This document shows, piece after piece, positions 10,309-18,209 of a DNA stretch of 64,000 nt (position 1 is its first letter; each line of letters opens with the position of its first letter). This DNA comes from Gallionella sp. GTDB taxonomy: Bacteria > Pseudomonadota > Gammaproteobacteria > Burkholderiales > Gallionellaceae. The position numbers and the translations under genes are program-made. Below the pieces are notes generated by a model that saw only the letters and a program-made list of their open reading frames with translations, searched no databases and was not told the origin of the DNA. The stretch is taken from assembly GCA_028714075.1 (NCBI GenBank), contig JAQTMZ010000004.1, forward strand, positions 178,580 to 242,579, given 5' to 3'.

Positions 10309-10366
10309 AGCCTCTCCCACAAGGGTGCTAGGGGACTAACACCCCTTCTCCCTTGCGGGAGAAAGT
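10309..10366. repeat. CTCTCCC-type hairpin ahead of hpnE
   Basis: CCTCTCCCACAAGGGTG and CACCCCTTCTCCCTTGCGGGAGAA belong to the same C/T-rich hairpin family as the elements at 10778, 16748, 18232 and 59157. Its GGGAG at 10357-10361 is the only plausible ribosome-binding site for hpnE. Confidence 0.55.
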
Positions 10367-10370
10367 CTCT

Positions 10371-11690
10371 ATGACTCCGGCCATCATCGGCGGCGGCTAT
10401 GCCGGCATGGCGGCAGCGGTCGCCTTGGCCGAGCGCGACATTCCCGTCACCGTATTTGAAAGTGCCCAGCAACTCGGTGGGCGCGCACGCGGTGTAGTCC
10501 ATCAGGATACCCAGCTCGACAACGGCCAGCATCTGCTGCTCGGCTGCTATCGCCAGACTTTGCGTCTGATCGAACAGGTCGGCGGCAACCTCGAACAGGA
10601 TTTTCTGCGCCTGCCGCTGCAACTCGATCTGCACGGCGAGTTTTCACTCAGGGCGCCACGCCTGCCCGCGCCGCTGCATCTGCTGGTTGCGCTGCTCGGC
10701 GCACAAGGCCTGCCGCTCGGCGCGCGCCTGAACGCCGCACGCTTCATGCTTGTGCTACGCCGCATTAACTTCATGCTCCCCTCTCCCGCAAGCGGGAGAG
10801 GGGCTGGGGGAAAGGGCGGCGACATGACCGTCGCCGAGCTGCTCGCGCAACATAAGCAGGATGCCGAGCTGGTACAAAAACTCTGGGAGCCGCTGTGCAT
10901 CGCCGCGCTGAACACACCGATTCACAAGGCTTCTGCGCAGGTATTGCTCAACGTGCTGCGCGATGCGCTGAACCGGACGCGCGCCGACAGCGACATGCTG
11001 CTGCCGCGCGTGGATTTCACCGCGCTGTTTCCGCAGCGCGCCGCGAGCTATGTCGAACGGCGCGGCGGCAAGGTGCTCATCTCCTGCGGCGTGGAAGCCA
11101 TCACCCCGAAAGACGACCGCATCGAACTCACCACCGCACAAGGCTGCATGTCATTCAGCCATGTGATCTGCGCAACATCGCCCGCCGTTGCCGCCAAACT
11201 ACTAAGCCCGATCACAAAGCTCGATGGTGCGCTAAAACAAATCGAGGCCTTGCAGCATCAGCCGATCTATACCGTGTATCTGCGCTATCCCGCCCATGTG
11301 CGCCTGCCGCACCCGATGATCGGCCTGCACCGGCGCTTCAGCCAGTGGCTGTTCGACAAGGGTCAAATCGCCGGACAGCACGGCCTGCTCGCCGCCGTCA
11401 TCAGCGCGGAAGGCGTCCATCAGGATTTGTCCCAGGAACAACTGGCGCAAAAAGTGATCGCGGAATTGCGCGAAGAATTCGGCATTGCCGAGCCGCCGGA
11501 ATGGTTCAAGGTCATCGCCGAAAAACGCGCCACCTTCTGTTGCGCGCCCAACCTGCAACGCCCTTCCCAGCAGACCACCCTGCCCGGCCTGCTGCTGGCG
11601 GGCGACTACACCGCAGGCGGCTACCCCGCCACGCTGGAAGGCGCGGTGTTGAGCGGGTTGCGCTGTGCCGACCTGATCCTGTGTCGATAG
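10371..11690 (+). CDS. hpnE: Hydroxysqualene dehydroxylase HpnE
   Basis: FAD-dependent amine-oxidase/desaturase family enzyme that reduces hydroxysqualene to squalene, the last step of the HpnCDE route. 439 residues. The N-terminal dinucleotide motif is IIGGGYAGMAAAVALAE (about 4-20), and the C-terminal FAD motif is LLLAGDYTAGGYPATLEGAVLSG. Start ATG 10371 matches the family N-terminus; the in-frame ATG at 10353 lies in a repeat. Oddity: residues about 134-150 (LPSPASGRGAGGKGGD) are encoded by a CTCTCCCGC hairpin inserted in frame between the FAD and substrate regions. It is separated from hpnD by 229 bp of repeats. Confidence 0.9.
   Translation: MTPAIIGGGYAGMAAAVALAERDIPVTVFESAQQLGGRARGVVHQDTQLDNGQHLLLGCYRQTLRLIEQVGGNLEQDFLRLPLQLDLHGEFSLRAPRLPAPLHLLVALLGAQGLPLGARLNAARFMLVLRRINFMLPSPASGRGAGGKGGDMTVAELLAQHKQDAELVQKLWEPLCIAALNTPIHKASAQVLLNVLRDALNRTRADSDMLLPRVDFTALFPQRAASYVERRGGKVLISCGVEAITPKDDRIELTTAQGCMSFSHVICATSPAVAAKLLSPITKLDGALKQIEALQHQPIYTVYLRYPAHVRLPHPMIGLHRRFSQWLFDKGQIAGQHGLLAAVISAEGVHQDLSQEQLAQKVIAELREEFGIAEPPEWFKVIAEKRATFCCAPNLQRPSQQTTLPGLLLAGDYTAGGYPATLEGAVLSGLRCADLILCR
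10778..10803. repeat. CTCTCCCGC hairpin inside hpnE
   Basis: A perfect 12-bp stem, CCCCTCTCCCGC and GCGGGAGAGGGG around AA. The insertion keeps the hpnE frame and adds about 16 residues rich in Gly, Pro and Ser. Confidence 0.8.
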
Positions 11691-11701
11691 CGGATGTTTA
11701 T

Positions 11702-11710
11702 TGTTATAAT
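11702..11710 (+). promoter_or_regulatory. Extended -10 promoter candidate for the hemerythrin cluster
   Basis: TGTTATAAT is a perfect -10 hexamer with the TGn extension. No good -35 is seen. It lies just after the hpnE stop and about 108 bp before the hemerythrin start. No clear FNR or NnrR box was found between it and the gene. Confidence 0.42.
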
Positions 11711-11817
11711 GCGCGGCGGTAAAGCTTACCCCCTGAAATCGAAAATTACCTGAATTGAAACCACCCGCGTGGCAGGTATGCTGCCCGCGCTATTTAGCCA
11801 TTTACAAGGAAATTGAT

Positions 11818-12249
11818 ATGACAACCATTGCGGAATTCATGACCGCCAAACATGGGGCTTGCGACGATGAATTCGCCGTTGCCGAGGAAAATGCTCTCGA
11901 TGGCAATTGGGGCAAAACCGAGACCGCTTTTAATGCCTTTCACAATGGCATGGCGCAGCATTTCAAGATAGAAGAAGATGTGCTTTTCCCCGCGCTGGCA
12001 TCTGCCGGCGGACCTTCCGGCCCGGTACAGGTCATGCTCATGGAGCATACCCAGATAAGGGGTCTCCTCGATGAAATGGCTGCCGCGGTAACCGAAAAAA
12101 ATGAGCAGGAATACAGCGGTCTTTCGGAAACCCTGCTTATCGTCATGCAGCAGCATAACCACAAGGAAGAGAATATTCTCTATCCCATCATGGACCAAAT
12201 CCTGTCGAAAGAACGGGAAGCTCTGTTCGTCCGCATGCAGGCAATTTGA
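11818..12249 (+). CDS. Hemerythrin HHE-domain protein
   Basis: 143-residue four-helix-bundle protein of the HHE cation-binding family, expected to carry a non-haem di-iron site that binds O2, NO or peroxide. Candidate ligands are His in MTAKHGACD, HNGMAQHFKIEEDVLFP, MLMEHTQIRG and MQQHNHKEENILYP, the paired H..HxxEE / H..HKEE pattern of the family. ATG 11818 has an AAGGA site at 11806-11810; the upstream in-frame ATG at 11755 has none. Its stop overlaps a possible TTG start of the next gene. Followed by DUF2249, a membrane protein, SirB2 and a second hemerythrin, so a nitric-oxide or oxygen response role is inferred. Confidence 0.85.
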   Translation: MTTIAEFMTAKHGACDDEFAVAEENALDGNWGKTETAFNAFHNGMAQHFKIEEDVLFPALASAGGPSGPVQVMLMEHTQIRGLLDEMAAAVTEKNEQEYSGLSETLLIVMQQHNHKEENILYPIMDQILSKEREALFVRMQAI

Positions 12250-12254
12250 CCGTT

Positions 12255-12470
12255 ATGCAGGAACTCGACGTACGCGGGCTGCCTCCGCCGGAGCCTTTCG
12301 AGAACATCATGAATGCGTTGCAAACACTCCCCGCCGGGGAAACCCTGCGGGTGCATATCCACCGCGAACCCTTTCCGCTCTATGAGATGTTGCGCGATAC
12401 CGGCCATACATGGCAAACCACCGCACTTGCCGATGGCGATTTTGAAATCATGATCACACACACCGCATGA
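12255..12470 (+). CDS. DUF2249 domain protein
   Basis: 71-residue TusA-like small alpha/beta protein of the DUF2249 family (ELDVRGLPPPEPFENIMNAL, LPAGETLRVHIHREPFPLYEML, DGDFEIMITH). Such domains commonly occur beside hemerythrin-like and denitrification-associated genes; their biochemical role is not settled. The Cys of TusA proper is not present in the CxP position (here RGLPPPEPF). Starts at ATG 12255, or TTG 12246, which overlaps the hemerythrin stop. Its TGA overlaps the ATG of the membrane-protein gene. Confidence 0.8.
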   Translation: MQELDVRGLPPPEPFENIMNALQTLPAGETLRVHIHREPFPLYEMLRDTGHTWQTTALADGDFEIMITHTA

Positions 12471-13765
12471 AAATGACCTCACTCAGCACCGATCAGGCTC
12501 CGCCGATTGGTGTGCCGTTGCGCTTCTTCGCCGTGGCGCCGATTTTTATAGTGCTGGCCGCGCTGCTGCTGGCAGTAGGCGGTGGCAATCCGTTTGCGGA
12601 TATGCACTCTCCCGCGCTGCTCGCCGCCACGCACTGCATCACACTGGGATTCATGGCAATGGTCATGCTGGGAGCCATCCAGCAATTGCTGCCGGTGGTG
12701 ATCGGCAGCCCGATGCCCGCATCCCGGCTGGTGGCATGGTTCACCTTCCTGCCGCTGATGGCGGGAACGCTGTTGCTGTCCGGCGGTTTTATGCTGGGCA
12801 AACCGGAGTTGCTCAATCTGGCATGGCCGCTGCTGGGGTTGGCATTTCTGGTATTCATCGGTGCCAGCCTGCTCAGCCTGGCGCGCGCCACCGCGCAAAA
12901 TGCGACTAAAACCGCCATATTGTTTTCGGTTCTTTCGCTCATCATGGCTGCCACATTGGGTATGTTGCTGGCCAGAGGTTATGCCACCGGCGCGCCCCTT
13001 CCCTACGCCAAGCTGGCCACGGCCCATATCAGTATGGCGCTGGGCGGCTGGGTGCTGCTGCTGGCTATCGGCGTATCTTACCAAGTCATCCCGATGTTCC
13101 AGCTCACACCGAACTATCCGCGATGGCTGACTGCCAGTCTGGTTCCCGCACTTTTTACCGTGCTGCTGCTGAACCTGGCACTGCTTCTGCCCGAATCCGT
13201 GCCAGGCTGGGCAAAGTATGCAGCGGAAATCCTGTTCTGGTTATTGGCCGGCTGTTTCGCCGCGGTTACGCTAAGACTGCAAAATCAGCGCCGCCGCCGC
13301 GTTCCCGATGTGTCCCTGAGCTTCTTCCAGCTGGGCATGGCTTCGCTATTGTTCGCCGCGCTGCTTTCGCTGGCAGCGATGCTCTGGCCAGCCGCCCATA
13401 ACTATCTCAGGGCGCTGTCCATCCTGGTTTTTCTGCTGGGTTTCGGGTTGTCTATCGTTCAGGGCATGCTTTACAAAGTCATCCCTTTTCTGGTCTGGTT
13501 CCACTTGTTTCGCGGCGGAGTAAAAGCCGTAAAAGTCGGCGTCCCGAACATGAAGGAAATCATCCCGGAACCGTGGATGTGGCGGCACTTGTGGCTGCAC
13601 GGCGCCACGCTGCTGGCGGTACTGCTGGCATCCTGGTGGGACGCGGCGGCATGGGTGGCCATACCCGGGCTGTTGCTGCAAGGGGCGTTGCTGAGTTACG
13701 GTGTCTTTACCGGCATCTCGGTTTACCGGCGTACCCTGAAACGGATCGAGCAAGCGGAAGCATAA
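12467..13765 (+). CDS. 12-helix membrane protein, NnrS/oxidase-subunit-I-like
   Basis: 432-residue polytopic membrane protein with about twelve helices. Histidines in or near helices recur: ADMHSPALLAATHCITLGF, AHISMALGGWVLLLAIGVSYQVIPMF, WPAAHNYLRAL, VWFHLFRGG and WRHLWLHGA. This resembles haem-binding NnrS-like and haem-copper-oxidase-like membrane proteins found in nitric-oxide clusters, but no family signature is conclusive. It overlaps DUF2249 by ATGA. Its TAA is directly followed by copy 2 of the 141-bp repeat. Inferred role: NO/haem-linked redox function in the membrane. It could also be an unrelated permease. Confidence 0.65.
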   Translation: MKMTSLSTDQAPPIGVPLRFFAVAPIFIVLAALLLAVGGGNPFADMHSPALLAATHCITLGFMAMVMLGAIQQLLPVVIGSPMPASRLVAWFTFLPLMAGTLLLSGGFMLGKPELLNLAWPLLGLAFLVFIGASLLSLARATAQNATKTAILFSVLSLIMAATLGMLLARGYATGAPLPYAKLATAHISMALGGWVLLLAIGVSYQVIPMFQLTPNYPRWLTASLVPALFTVLLLNLALLLPESVPGWAKYAAEILFWLLAGCFAAVTLRLQNQRRRRVPDVSLSFFQLGMASLLFAALLSLAAMLWPAAHNYLRALSILVFLLGFGLSIVQGMLYKVIPFLVWFHLFRGGVKAVKVGVPNMKEIIPEPWMWRHLWLHGATLLAVLLASWWDAAAWVAIPGLLLQGALLSYGVFTGISVYRRTLKRIEQAEA

Positions 13766-13906
13766 GGGAGCCTCTAAAAATTCACATTTCATCCCAACTA
13801 CTGCGTTGCGAGAAAAATTTCTCGCTTACATATAATTCATATGCGGCGCAGCGAAATTTTTCCCGCGCCTTGTATTTGTGCGAACTCTGAATTTTTTGAG
13901 GCTCCC
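13766..13906. repeat. 141-bp element with terminal inverted repeats, copy 2
   Basis: Begins GGGAGCCTCTAAAAATTC and ends TTTTTTGAGGCTCCC, with about 85 percent identity by eye to copy 1 at 831-971 and identical length. Both copies sit directly after a GCATAA stop-codon context. It ends at the base before the probable GTG start of the SirB2 gene. Confidence 0.85.
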
Positions 13907-14290
13907 GTGAGTTTTTTGACGCTTAAAGCCATACATGTATCCTGCGCAGCCGGCAGCTACGCGCTGTTTTTTTTGCGCGGTATCTGGAGCATGAACGGTT
14001 CGCCCGTCATGCGGCAACGCTGGATCAAAATTGTGCCGCATGTCGTGGATACGCTGCTGCTCGCCAGTGCGCTGGCGCTGGCTTTCACCATCGACCAGTA
14101 CCCCTTCGTGGATGCGTGGCTGACCGCCAAGTTTTTCGCCCTGCTGCTGTATATCGGGCTGGGTTCCGTCGCGCTGAAGCACGGCAGGAACAAAGCCACG
14201 CGCATTTCCGCATGGCTGGCGGCGCAGGCGGTTTTCGTCTACATCGTGCTGGTCGCCGCCAACCATAACCCGTTACCCTATATTCATTAA
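13907..14290 (+). CDS. SirB2 family membrane protein
   Basis: 127-residue protein with four hydrophobic helices matching the SirB2 family (LKAIHVSCAAGSYALFFLRGIW, RWIKIVPHVVDTLLLASALALAFTI, WLTAKFFALLLYIGLGSVALKHG, AWLAAQAVFVYIVLVA). Conserved His in the first and second helices suggests haem or metal binding, as proposed for related four-helix proteins; function is unproven. GTG 13907 fits the family N-terminus; TTG 13916 is an alternative. The 141-bp repeat ends at 13906, so the upstream region, including any ribosome-binding site, is entirely repeat sequence. Confidence 0.75.
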   Translation: MSFLTLKAIHVSCAAGSYALFFLRGIWSMNGSPVMRQRWIKIVPHVVDTLLLASALALAFTIDQYPFVDAWLTAKFFALLLYIGLGSVALKHGRNKATRISAWLAAQAVFVYIVLVAANHNPLPYIH

Positions 14291-14300
14291 GGACCATAAA

Positions 14301-14855
14301 ATGATTTCATTTGCCTCCGACGGAGTCGCCCCCACTTTTGATCACCCGCTGGAAATGCTACACGCCTGCCACGGCAAGATCAAGCGGCAACTCGAAACCC
14401 TGCAAAAACTGGCTAGCCACCTGCCTGCACGCGGTTGTGACCAGCAAGCGCAGCAAGCCGCGCAGGGCATCCTGCGCTACTTCGACACTTCCGGGCAGTT
14501 TCACCACCAAGATGAAGAAGAAAATCTATTCCCCACCCTGCTTGCCATAACCGCCCCGGACAACGCGCCAATAAAAGCCCTGATCGAGCGCCTGCTCGAC
14601 CAGCATGTCGTCATGTTCGCCGCCTGGGACGATGCGCGCGCGGTATTGGTGAAAATTGCCGAAGGAGTAAATACGCCGCTGCCCGAGGCGCTGGTTAAGA
14701 AATTGGTCGATAACTACACCAGCCACATCCAGCTTGAAGAAACCGAACTGCTGCCGCAAGCAGCCCGCCTGCTCAACCCGCAACAAATTGTGCAACTGGG
14801 CAAGTGCATGGCGGAACGGCGCGGCGTAAAATTTTCTCCGGCAGCGGCTGGCTGA
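14301..14855 (+). CDS. Hemerythrin HHE-domain protein
   Basis: 184-residue hemerythrin-like four-helix bundle. Likely iron ligands: DHPLEMLHACHGKIKRQ, FHHQDEEENLFP, LDQHVVMFAAWDD and SHIQLEETELLP. It differs clearly from the hemerythrin at 11818, so it is not a local duplicate. An AAGGA site precedes ATG 14301, and it starts 10 bp after the SirB2 gene. Likely co-transcribed in the same NO/O2-linked cluster; diiron-dependent repair or sensing is inferred from family context only. Confidence 0.85.
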   Translation: MISFASDGVAPTFDHPLEMLHACHGKIKRQLETLQKLASHLPARGCDQQAQQAAQGILRYFDTSGQFHHQDEEENLFPTLLAITAPDNAPIKALIERLLDQHVVMFAAWDDARAVLVKIAEGVNTPLPEALVKKLVDNYTSHIQLEETELLPQAARLLNPQQIVQLGKCMAERRGVKFSPAAAG

Positions 14856-14904
14856 TTTATTGCGCGATGCAGAATCGTCAGCAAGGCCGGGAGCAAAACC
14901 ACTA

Positions 14905-15177
14905 ATGTTCGCGCTGCCCTCCATGTGGAACCTGGTCGTCTCCACCATCGTATTCTTCATCGCGGCCTGGTATATCCACCGCTATCTGGATGAGCAGGGA
15001 ATCCCCAAAGGCATGACGCGCGGCATACTGGTGTTTGCCTTCGCCTCGCTGGTATCGTGGGGTGCGGGAGAAGCAGTGGACTGGACACAGGAAAAAATAG
15101 ACGGGCCGCAACCGGTAGCGCAAACCCCAGTGGATTTGCCGCAACTGCTGAAGACTGTCGGTCAGGCGCAACCGTGA
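14905..15177 (+). CDS. Small membrane protein of unknown function
   Basis: 90 residues with two hydrophobic helices (MWNLVVSTIVFFIAAWYIHRYL and ILVFAFASLVSWGAGEAVDW) and a short polar C-terminus. Not recognised. ATG 14905 lies 50 bp after the hemerythrin stop. No strong ribosome-binding site is visible (CCGGGAGC at 14888 is 10 bp away), but base composition and helix layout look like real coding sequence. Probably the last membrane member of the hemerythrin-SirB2 cluster. Confidence 0.55.
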   Translation: MFALPSMWNLVVSTIVFFIAAWYIHRYLDEQGIPKGMTRGILVFAFASLVSWGAGEAVDWTQEKIDGPQPVAQTPVDLPQLLKTVGQAQP

Positions 15178-15286
15178 TTCCATGCCGGTAGCCATGCCCT
15201 GATTGAGAATTTTGGCCGCTTGCCGGCTACCGTGACCGGCAAACAACCGCCCGCCAATGCCCGAATTGTGTCATCATGTCGACCTT

Positions 15287-15541
15287 ATGATTGAAATCCT
15301 GCAATACCTGAAAACACACGGCGAGCGACTCGACACGGAGATCGCTGAAGCTGCGGGCATCTCGCTTAATAAAGTGCGCCTCCATTTGTCAGAACTTGCC
15401 GCCAAAGGAGAGGTTGTGGCGTGCCATTCGATCAGGTTCGAAAAGGGAAAAAAAATCGAGGGCGTAAGATGCCGGATAGCCGGATATATTCCTCCGGCAG
15501 CACCGGGCAGAAAATCAAAGTCGCAGTTGAAGTTGTCGTAA
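15287..15541 (+). CDS. Small winged-helix regulator
   Basis: 84 residues. The N-terminal half is a helix-turn-helix/winged-helix fold (IEILQYLKTHGERLDTEIAEAAGISLNKVRLHLSELAAKGEVVACHSIRFEKGKKIEGVRCRIAGY), like short ArsR- or FaeA-type DNA-binding proteins. No metal-sensing Cys cluster is obvious, with only Cys in VACHS and VRCRI. Start ATG 15287 fits the domain; an upstream ATG at 15257 adds an unconserved decapeptide. A regulatory role for the adjacent cluster is inferred from position alone. Confidence 0.6.
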   Translation: MIEILQYLKTHGERLDTEIAEAAGISLNKVRLHLSELAAKGEVVACHSIRFEKGKKIEGVRCRIAGYIPPAAPGRKSKSQLKLS

Positions 15542-15626
15542 TTCTCCGCCCCAGCACGCGCACCGAAAGCCCTTCACGCCTCAGGTTGCCCACCGATTTT
15601 GCAGATAACTTGACTCTGCATCTTCA

Positions 15627-15728
15627 GGAAAACCTCTAGAAATTTACCTTTGCGCGCATCCGCTACACGGCTTGCCTGATTACCCCGCTACCGCGCCTTG
15701 AATTGAGCGAAATTTTTTAAATGCTCCC
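15627..15728. repeat. Shortened relative of the 141-bp element
   Basis: The left end GGAAAACCTCTAGAAATTTA and the right part GCGCCTTGAATTGAGCGAA...TTTAAATGCTCCC match the ends of the 141-bp element, with the middle reduced to about 100 bp and diverged. It fills most of the 254-bp gap between the winged-helix gene and ilvE. Confidence 0.65.
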
Positions 15729-15757
15729 TTCATAAACCAGCCGGAAAACGCTAGAAT
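15729..15757 (+). promoter_or_regulatory. Candidate promoter for ilvE
   Basis: TTCATA at 15729-15734 and TAGAAT at 15752-15757 with a 17-bp spacer lie 38 bp before ilvE. The -35 abuts the right end of the repeat relic. Consensus match only. Confidence 0.35.
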
Positions 15758-15795
15758 CCACGCTTTGCAACTGACCTATCAAAGGAACCCCTATT

Positions 15796-16716
15796 ATGTC
15801 GATGTCCGACCGCGACGGCTTTATCTGGTATGACGGCAAGCTCGTGCCGTGGCGCGATGCCACTACCCATGTGCTAACCCACACGCTGCATTACGGTATG
15901 GGCGTGTTTGAAGGGCTGCGCGCCTACAAGGCGGCAAAGGGCACGGCCATTTTCCGTTTGCAGGAGCACACCGACCGGCTGTTCAATTCCGCGCATATTT
16001 TCCAGATGAAGATGCCGTGGGACAAGGAGACCATTCTGGAAGCGCATCGCGAAGTGGTGCGCGTCAACAAGCTGGAATCCTGCTACATCCGCCCGATCGT
16101 ATTCTATGGCTCGGAGGCGATGGGCATTGCCGCCAAGACGCTGTCCACCCATGTCGCCGTGGCCGCCTGGCCGTGGGGCGCATATCTGGGCGAGGAAGGA
16201 ATGCAAAAAGGCATCCGTATCAAGACTTCCAGTTTCACCCGCCATCACGTCAATGTGAACATGTGCCGCGCCAAGTCGGTGGCAACTTATACCAATTCAA
16301 TACTGGCGCACCAGGAAGTCGCCAACGACAACTACGACGAGGCCCTGTTGCTGGATGTGGACGGCTACGTTGCGGAAGGTGCAGGCGAAAACCTCTTCAT
16401 CGTCAAGAAAGGCAGGCTGTACACCCCCGACCTGACCTCCTGCCTGGAAGGCATTACGCGCGATTCCGTCATCACGCTGGCAAAGGAAATGGGTATTGAA
16501 GTAATCGAAAAGCGCATTACCCGCGACGAGGTTTACTGCGCCGACGAGGCATTTTTCACCGGCACGGCCGCCGAAGTGACGCCGATTCGCGAACTCGACC
16601 AGCGCACCATCGGCTGCGGCTCACGCGGCCCGATCACCGCCAGGCTGCAACAGGCATTTTTCGATTGCGTGGCAGGCAAGCATCCGCAACATGCAGATTG
16701 GCTAGCCTACGTCTAA
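15796..16716 (+). CDS. ilvE: Branched-chain amino-acid aminotransferase
   Basis: PLP enzyme of fold type IV doing the last transamination in Leu, Ile and Val synthesis with glutamate. 306 residues, the usual length. PLP lysine is Lys160 in [14 protein letters not shown]. Family motifs: [59 protein letters not shown] and [22 protein letters not shown]. An AAAGGA site lies at 15780-15785. A second ATG six bases in is possible. It is followed by hairpins, then a small zinc-protein gene. Confidence 0.95.
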   Translation: MSMSDRDGFIWYDGKLVPWRDATTHVLTHTLHYGMGVFEGLRAYKAAKGTAIFRLQEHTDRLFNSAHIFQMKMPWDKETILEAHREVVRVNKLESCYIRPIVFYGSEAMGIAAKTLSTHVAVAAWPWGAYLGEEGMQKGIRIKTSSFTRHHVNVNMCRAKSVATYTNSILAHQEVANDNYDEALLLDVDGYVAEGAGENLFIVKKGRLYTPDLTSCLEGITRDSVITLAKEMGIEVIEKRITRDEVYCADEAFFTGTAAEVTPIRELDQRTIGCGSRGPITARLQQAFFDCVAGKHPQHADWLAYV

Positions 16717-16721
16717 CAAGA

Positions 16722-16836
16722 GCTCGCGCAGCGAGCCCGAGCCCCTCTCTCCCGCAAGCGGGAGATAACCAGCGACTTGCCCGTTTGCGGGCTTAGTCGA
16801 ATGGCTAGTAGCTTTATCAGAGTTAGGAGAGAGGGA
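16722..16836. repeat. Nested hairpins after ilvE
   Basis: GCTCGC-gca-GCGAGC at 16722-16736 is followed by the CTCTCCCGC hairpin at 16748-16765. An outer arm pair CCCTCTCTCC (about 16743) and GGAGAGAGGG (to about 16836) encloses it. No T-run follows, so a simple terminator is uncertain. Same family as the hairpin inside hpnE. Confidence 0.6.
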
Positions 16837-16901
16837 AACGGGTATAGCGGGATATATTATCAAGGGCGGCATTATTGCCATGCCCGTTAAGGGGAAATGC
16901 C

Positions 16902-17102
16902 ATGAGTAACGAAAACATCGCCCAACGCTACATCGAAGTGACCGCGCGCGACCTGCCGCTGACCTGCCCGATGCCGGGTACGAGTTTATGGAATGCCCAT
17001 CCAAGGGTGAGAATTCCGCTCGATCAGGGCGGCGAAGCGCGCTGCCCGTATTGCGGCACCCTGTACAAATTCAAGGGTGAATTACCCAAGGCGCATCATT
17101 AG
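16902..17102 (+). CDS. Small zinc-finger protein (zf-CHCC type)
   Basis: 66 residues. The C-terminal part carries LTCPMPGTSLWNAHPRVRIPLDQGGEARCPYCGTLYKFKG, the Cys/His/CxxC pattern of the zf-CHCC family shared with the NDUFS6-like zinc subunit. Potential Zn ligands are Cys in LTCP, His in NAHPRV and the CPYC pair. Start ATG 16902 (AAGGGG upstream at 16889-16894). Proteins of this type often sit beside ilvE and LPS heptosyltransferase genes in betaproteobacteria; their role is unknown. Confidence 0.8.
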   Translation: MSNENIAQRYIEVTARDLPLTCPMPGTSLWNAHPRVRIPLDQGGEARCPYCGTLYKFKGELPKAHH

Positions 17103-17105
17103 CAC

Positions 17106-17170
17106 GCAGGATGGGTTGAGCGTAGCGATACCCATCATCATTCACGCTCTTGTTGGATATCCCAACCTGC
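17106..17170. repeat. Inverted repeat before waaF
   Basis: Arms GCAGGATGGGTTGAGCGTAG and TTGGATATCCCAACCTGC enclose the segment, with an inner GATGGG/CCCATC pair. It fills the gap between the zinc-protein gene and waaF and resembles a dispersed palindromic repeat. Confidence 0.5.
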
Positions 17171-17180
17171 GACTTACCCC

Positions 17181-18209
17181 ATGACAAAAACCCTCGTCAT
17201 TGCACCAAGCTGGGTAGGCGACTGCATGCTGATGCAGCCGATGCTGATGCGCCTCAGGCAACGCCACCCGGAATGCCGCATTGATGTGCTGGCCCCGCCG
17301 TGGACCGCCGCGCTGCTGCGTGCCATGCCGGAAGTGCATGAAGTCATCATCAACCCGTTCCCGCACGGTGCGCTGCAATTAAAACAACGCTATCAACTCG
17401 GCAAACAGTTGCGCGCCGCACAATACGATCAGGCCATCGTGTTGCCCAACTCATGGAAGTCGGCACTCGTGCCGTTTTTTGCACGCATCCCGCTGCGCAC
17501 CGGTTTTGTCGGCGAGTCACGCCACGTCCTGCTCAACGATATACGCAAGCTCGACAAAACCGCCCTGCCGCTGATGGTGGAACGCTTCGCGCAACTCGCC
17601 GAGGATGCGCAAGGCGAAATCCCGCGCCCTTTGGCCAACCCCAGACTTGAAGTTTCCGCAGCACAGCGCGATACCACATTACACAATCTCGGTTTGACGC
17701 TGGATAAACCGGTTGCGGTATTTTGCCCCGGCGCCGAATACGGGCCAGCCAAACGTTGGCCGACAGCCTATTTTGCCGACATCGCACGACGCCTGCATCA
17801 GCAAGGCTATGCGCTATGGCTGATCGGCTCCGGCAAGGACAAACCCGTTGCAGATGAAATTAATCGGCTCGCAGACAAAAACTGCATCAACCTGTGCGGC
17901 AACACCAGCCTTTATGATGCCATCGCATTGCTCTCTTGTGCGCGACTGGTCATCAGCAACGACTCCGGCCTGATGCACCTGGCCGCCGCGCTGGATCGCC
18001 CGTTGCTGGCGCTGTTCGGTTCCAGCAGCCCGCAATTCACCCCGCCGCTGTCCGCGCAGGCACAGGTCGTCAAGCTCGACATCGAGTGCAGCCCATGCTT
18101 CAAACGCGAATGTCCGTTGGGACATTTCAACTGTATGGCGCAACTTACCCCGGACTTGGTCTGGGACAGATTAACTCCTCTTCTTCATGAGCAAAGTAAA
18201 TCATGTTAA
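17181..18209 (+). CDS. waaF: ADP-heptose:LPS heptosyltransferase II
   Basis: Glycosyltransferase family 9 enzyme adding the second L-glycero-D-manno-heptose to the LPS inner core at the cytoplasmic face of the inner membrane. 342 residues. N-terminal acceptor domain (LVIAPSWVGDCMLMQPMLMRL), C-terminal donor domain with CPGAEYGPAKRWP, ISNDSGLMHLAAALDRPLLALFGSSSP and the CSPCFKRECPLGHFNCM segment. The start pattern and Cys-rich tail favour WaaF over WaaC. Overlaps the next gene by 7 bp. Confidence 0.92.
   Translation: MTKTLVIAPSWVGDCMLMQPMLMRLRQRHPECRIDVLAPPWTAALLRAMPEVHEVIINPFPHGALQLKQRYQLGKQLRAAQYDQAIVLPNSWKSALVPFFARIPLRTGFVGESRHVLLNDIRKLDKTALPLMVERFAQLAEDAQGEIPRPLANPRLEVSAAQRDTTLHNLGLTLDKPVAVFCPGAEYGPAKRWPTAYFADIARRLHQQGYALWLIGSGKDKPVADEINRLADKNCINLCGNTSLYDAIALLSCARLVISNDSGLMHLAAALDRPLLALFGSSSPQFTPPLSAQAQVVKLDIECSPCFKRECPLGHFNCMAQLTPDLVWDRLTPLLHEQSKSC

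Noticed and set aside
10108..10374. Open frame between hpnD and hpnE
   Set aside because: Made of REP and CTCTCCC repeats; the peptide (LPYAPT..., LPCGRKSL) is repeat-derived.
11711..11817. FNR/NnrR-type TTGAT...ATCAA box before the hemerythrin gene
   Set aside because: No match with two conserved half-sites was found.
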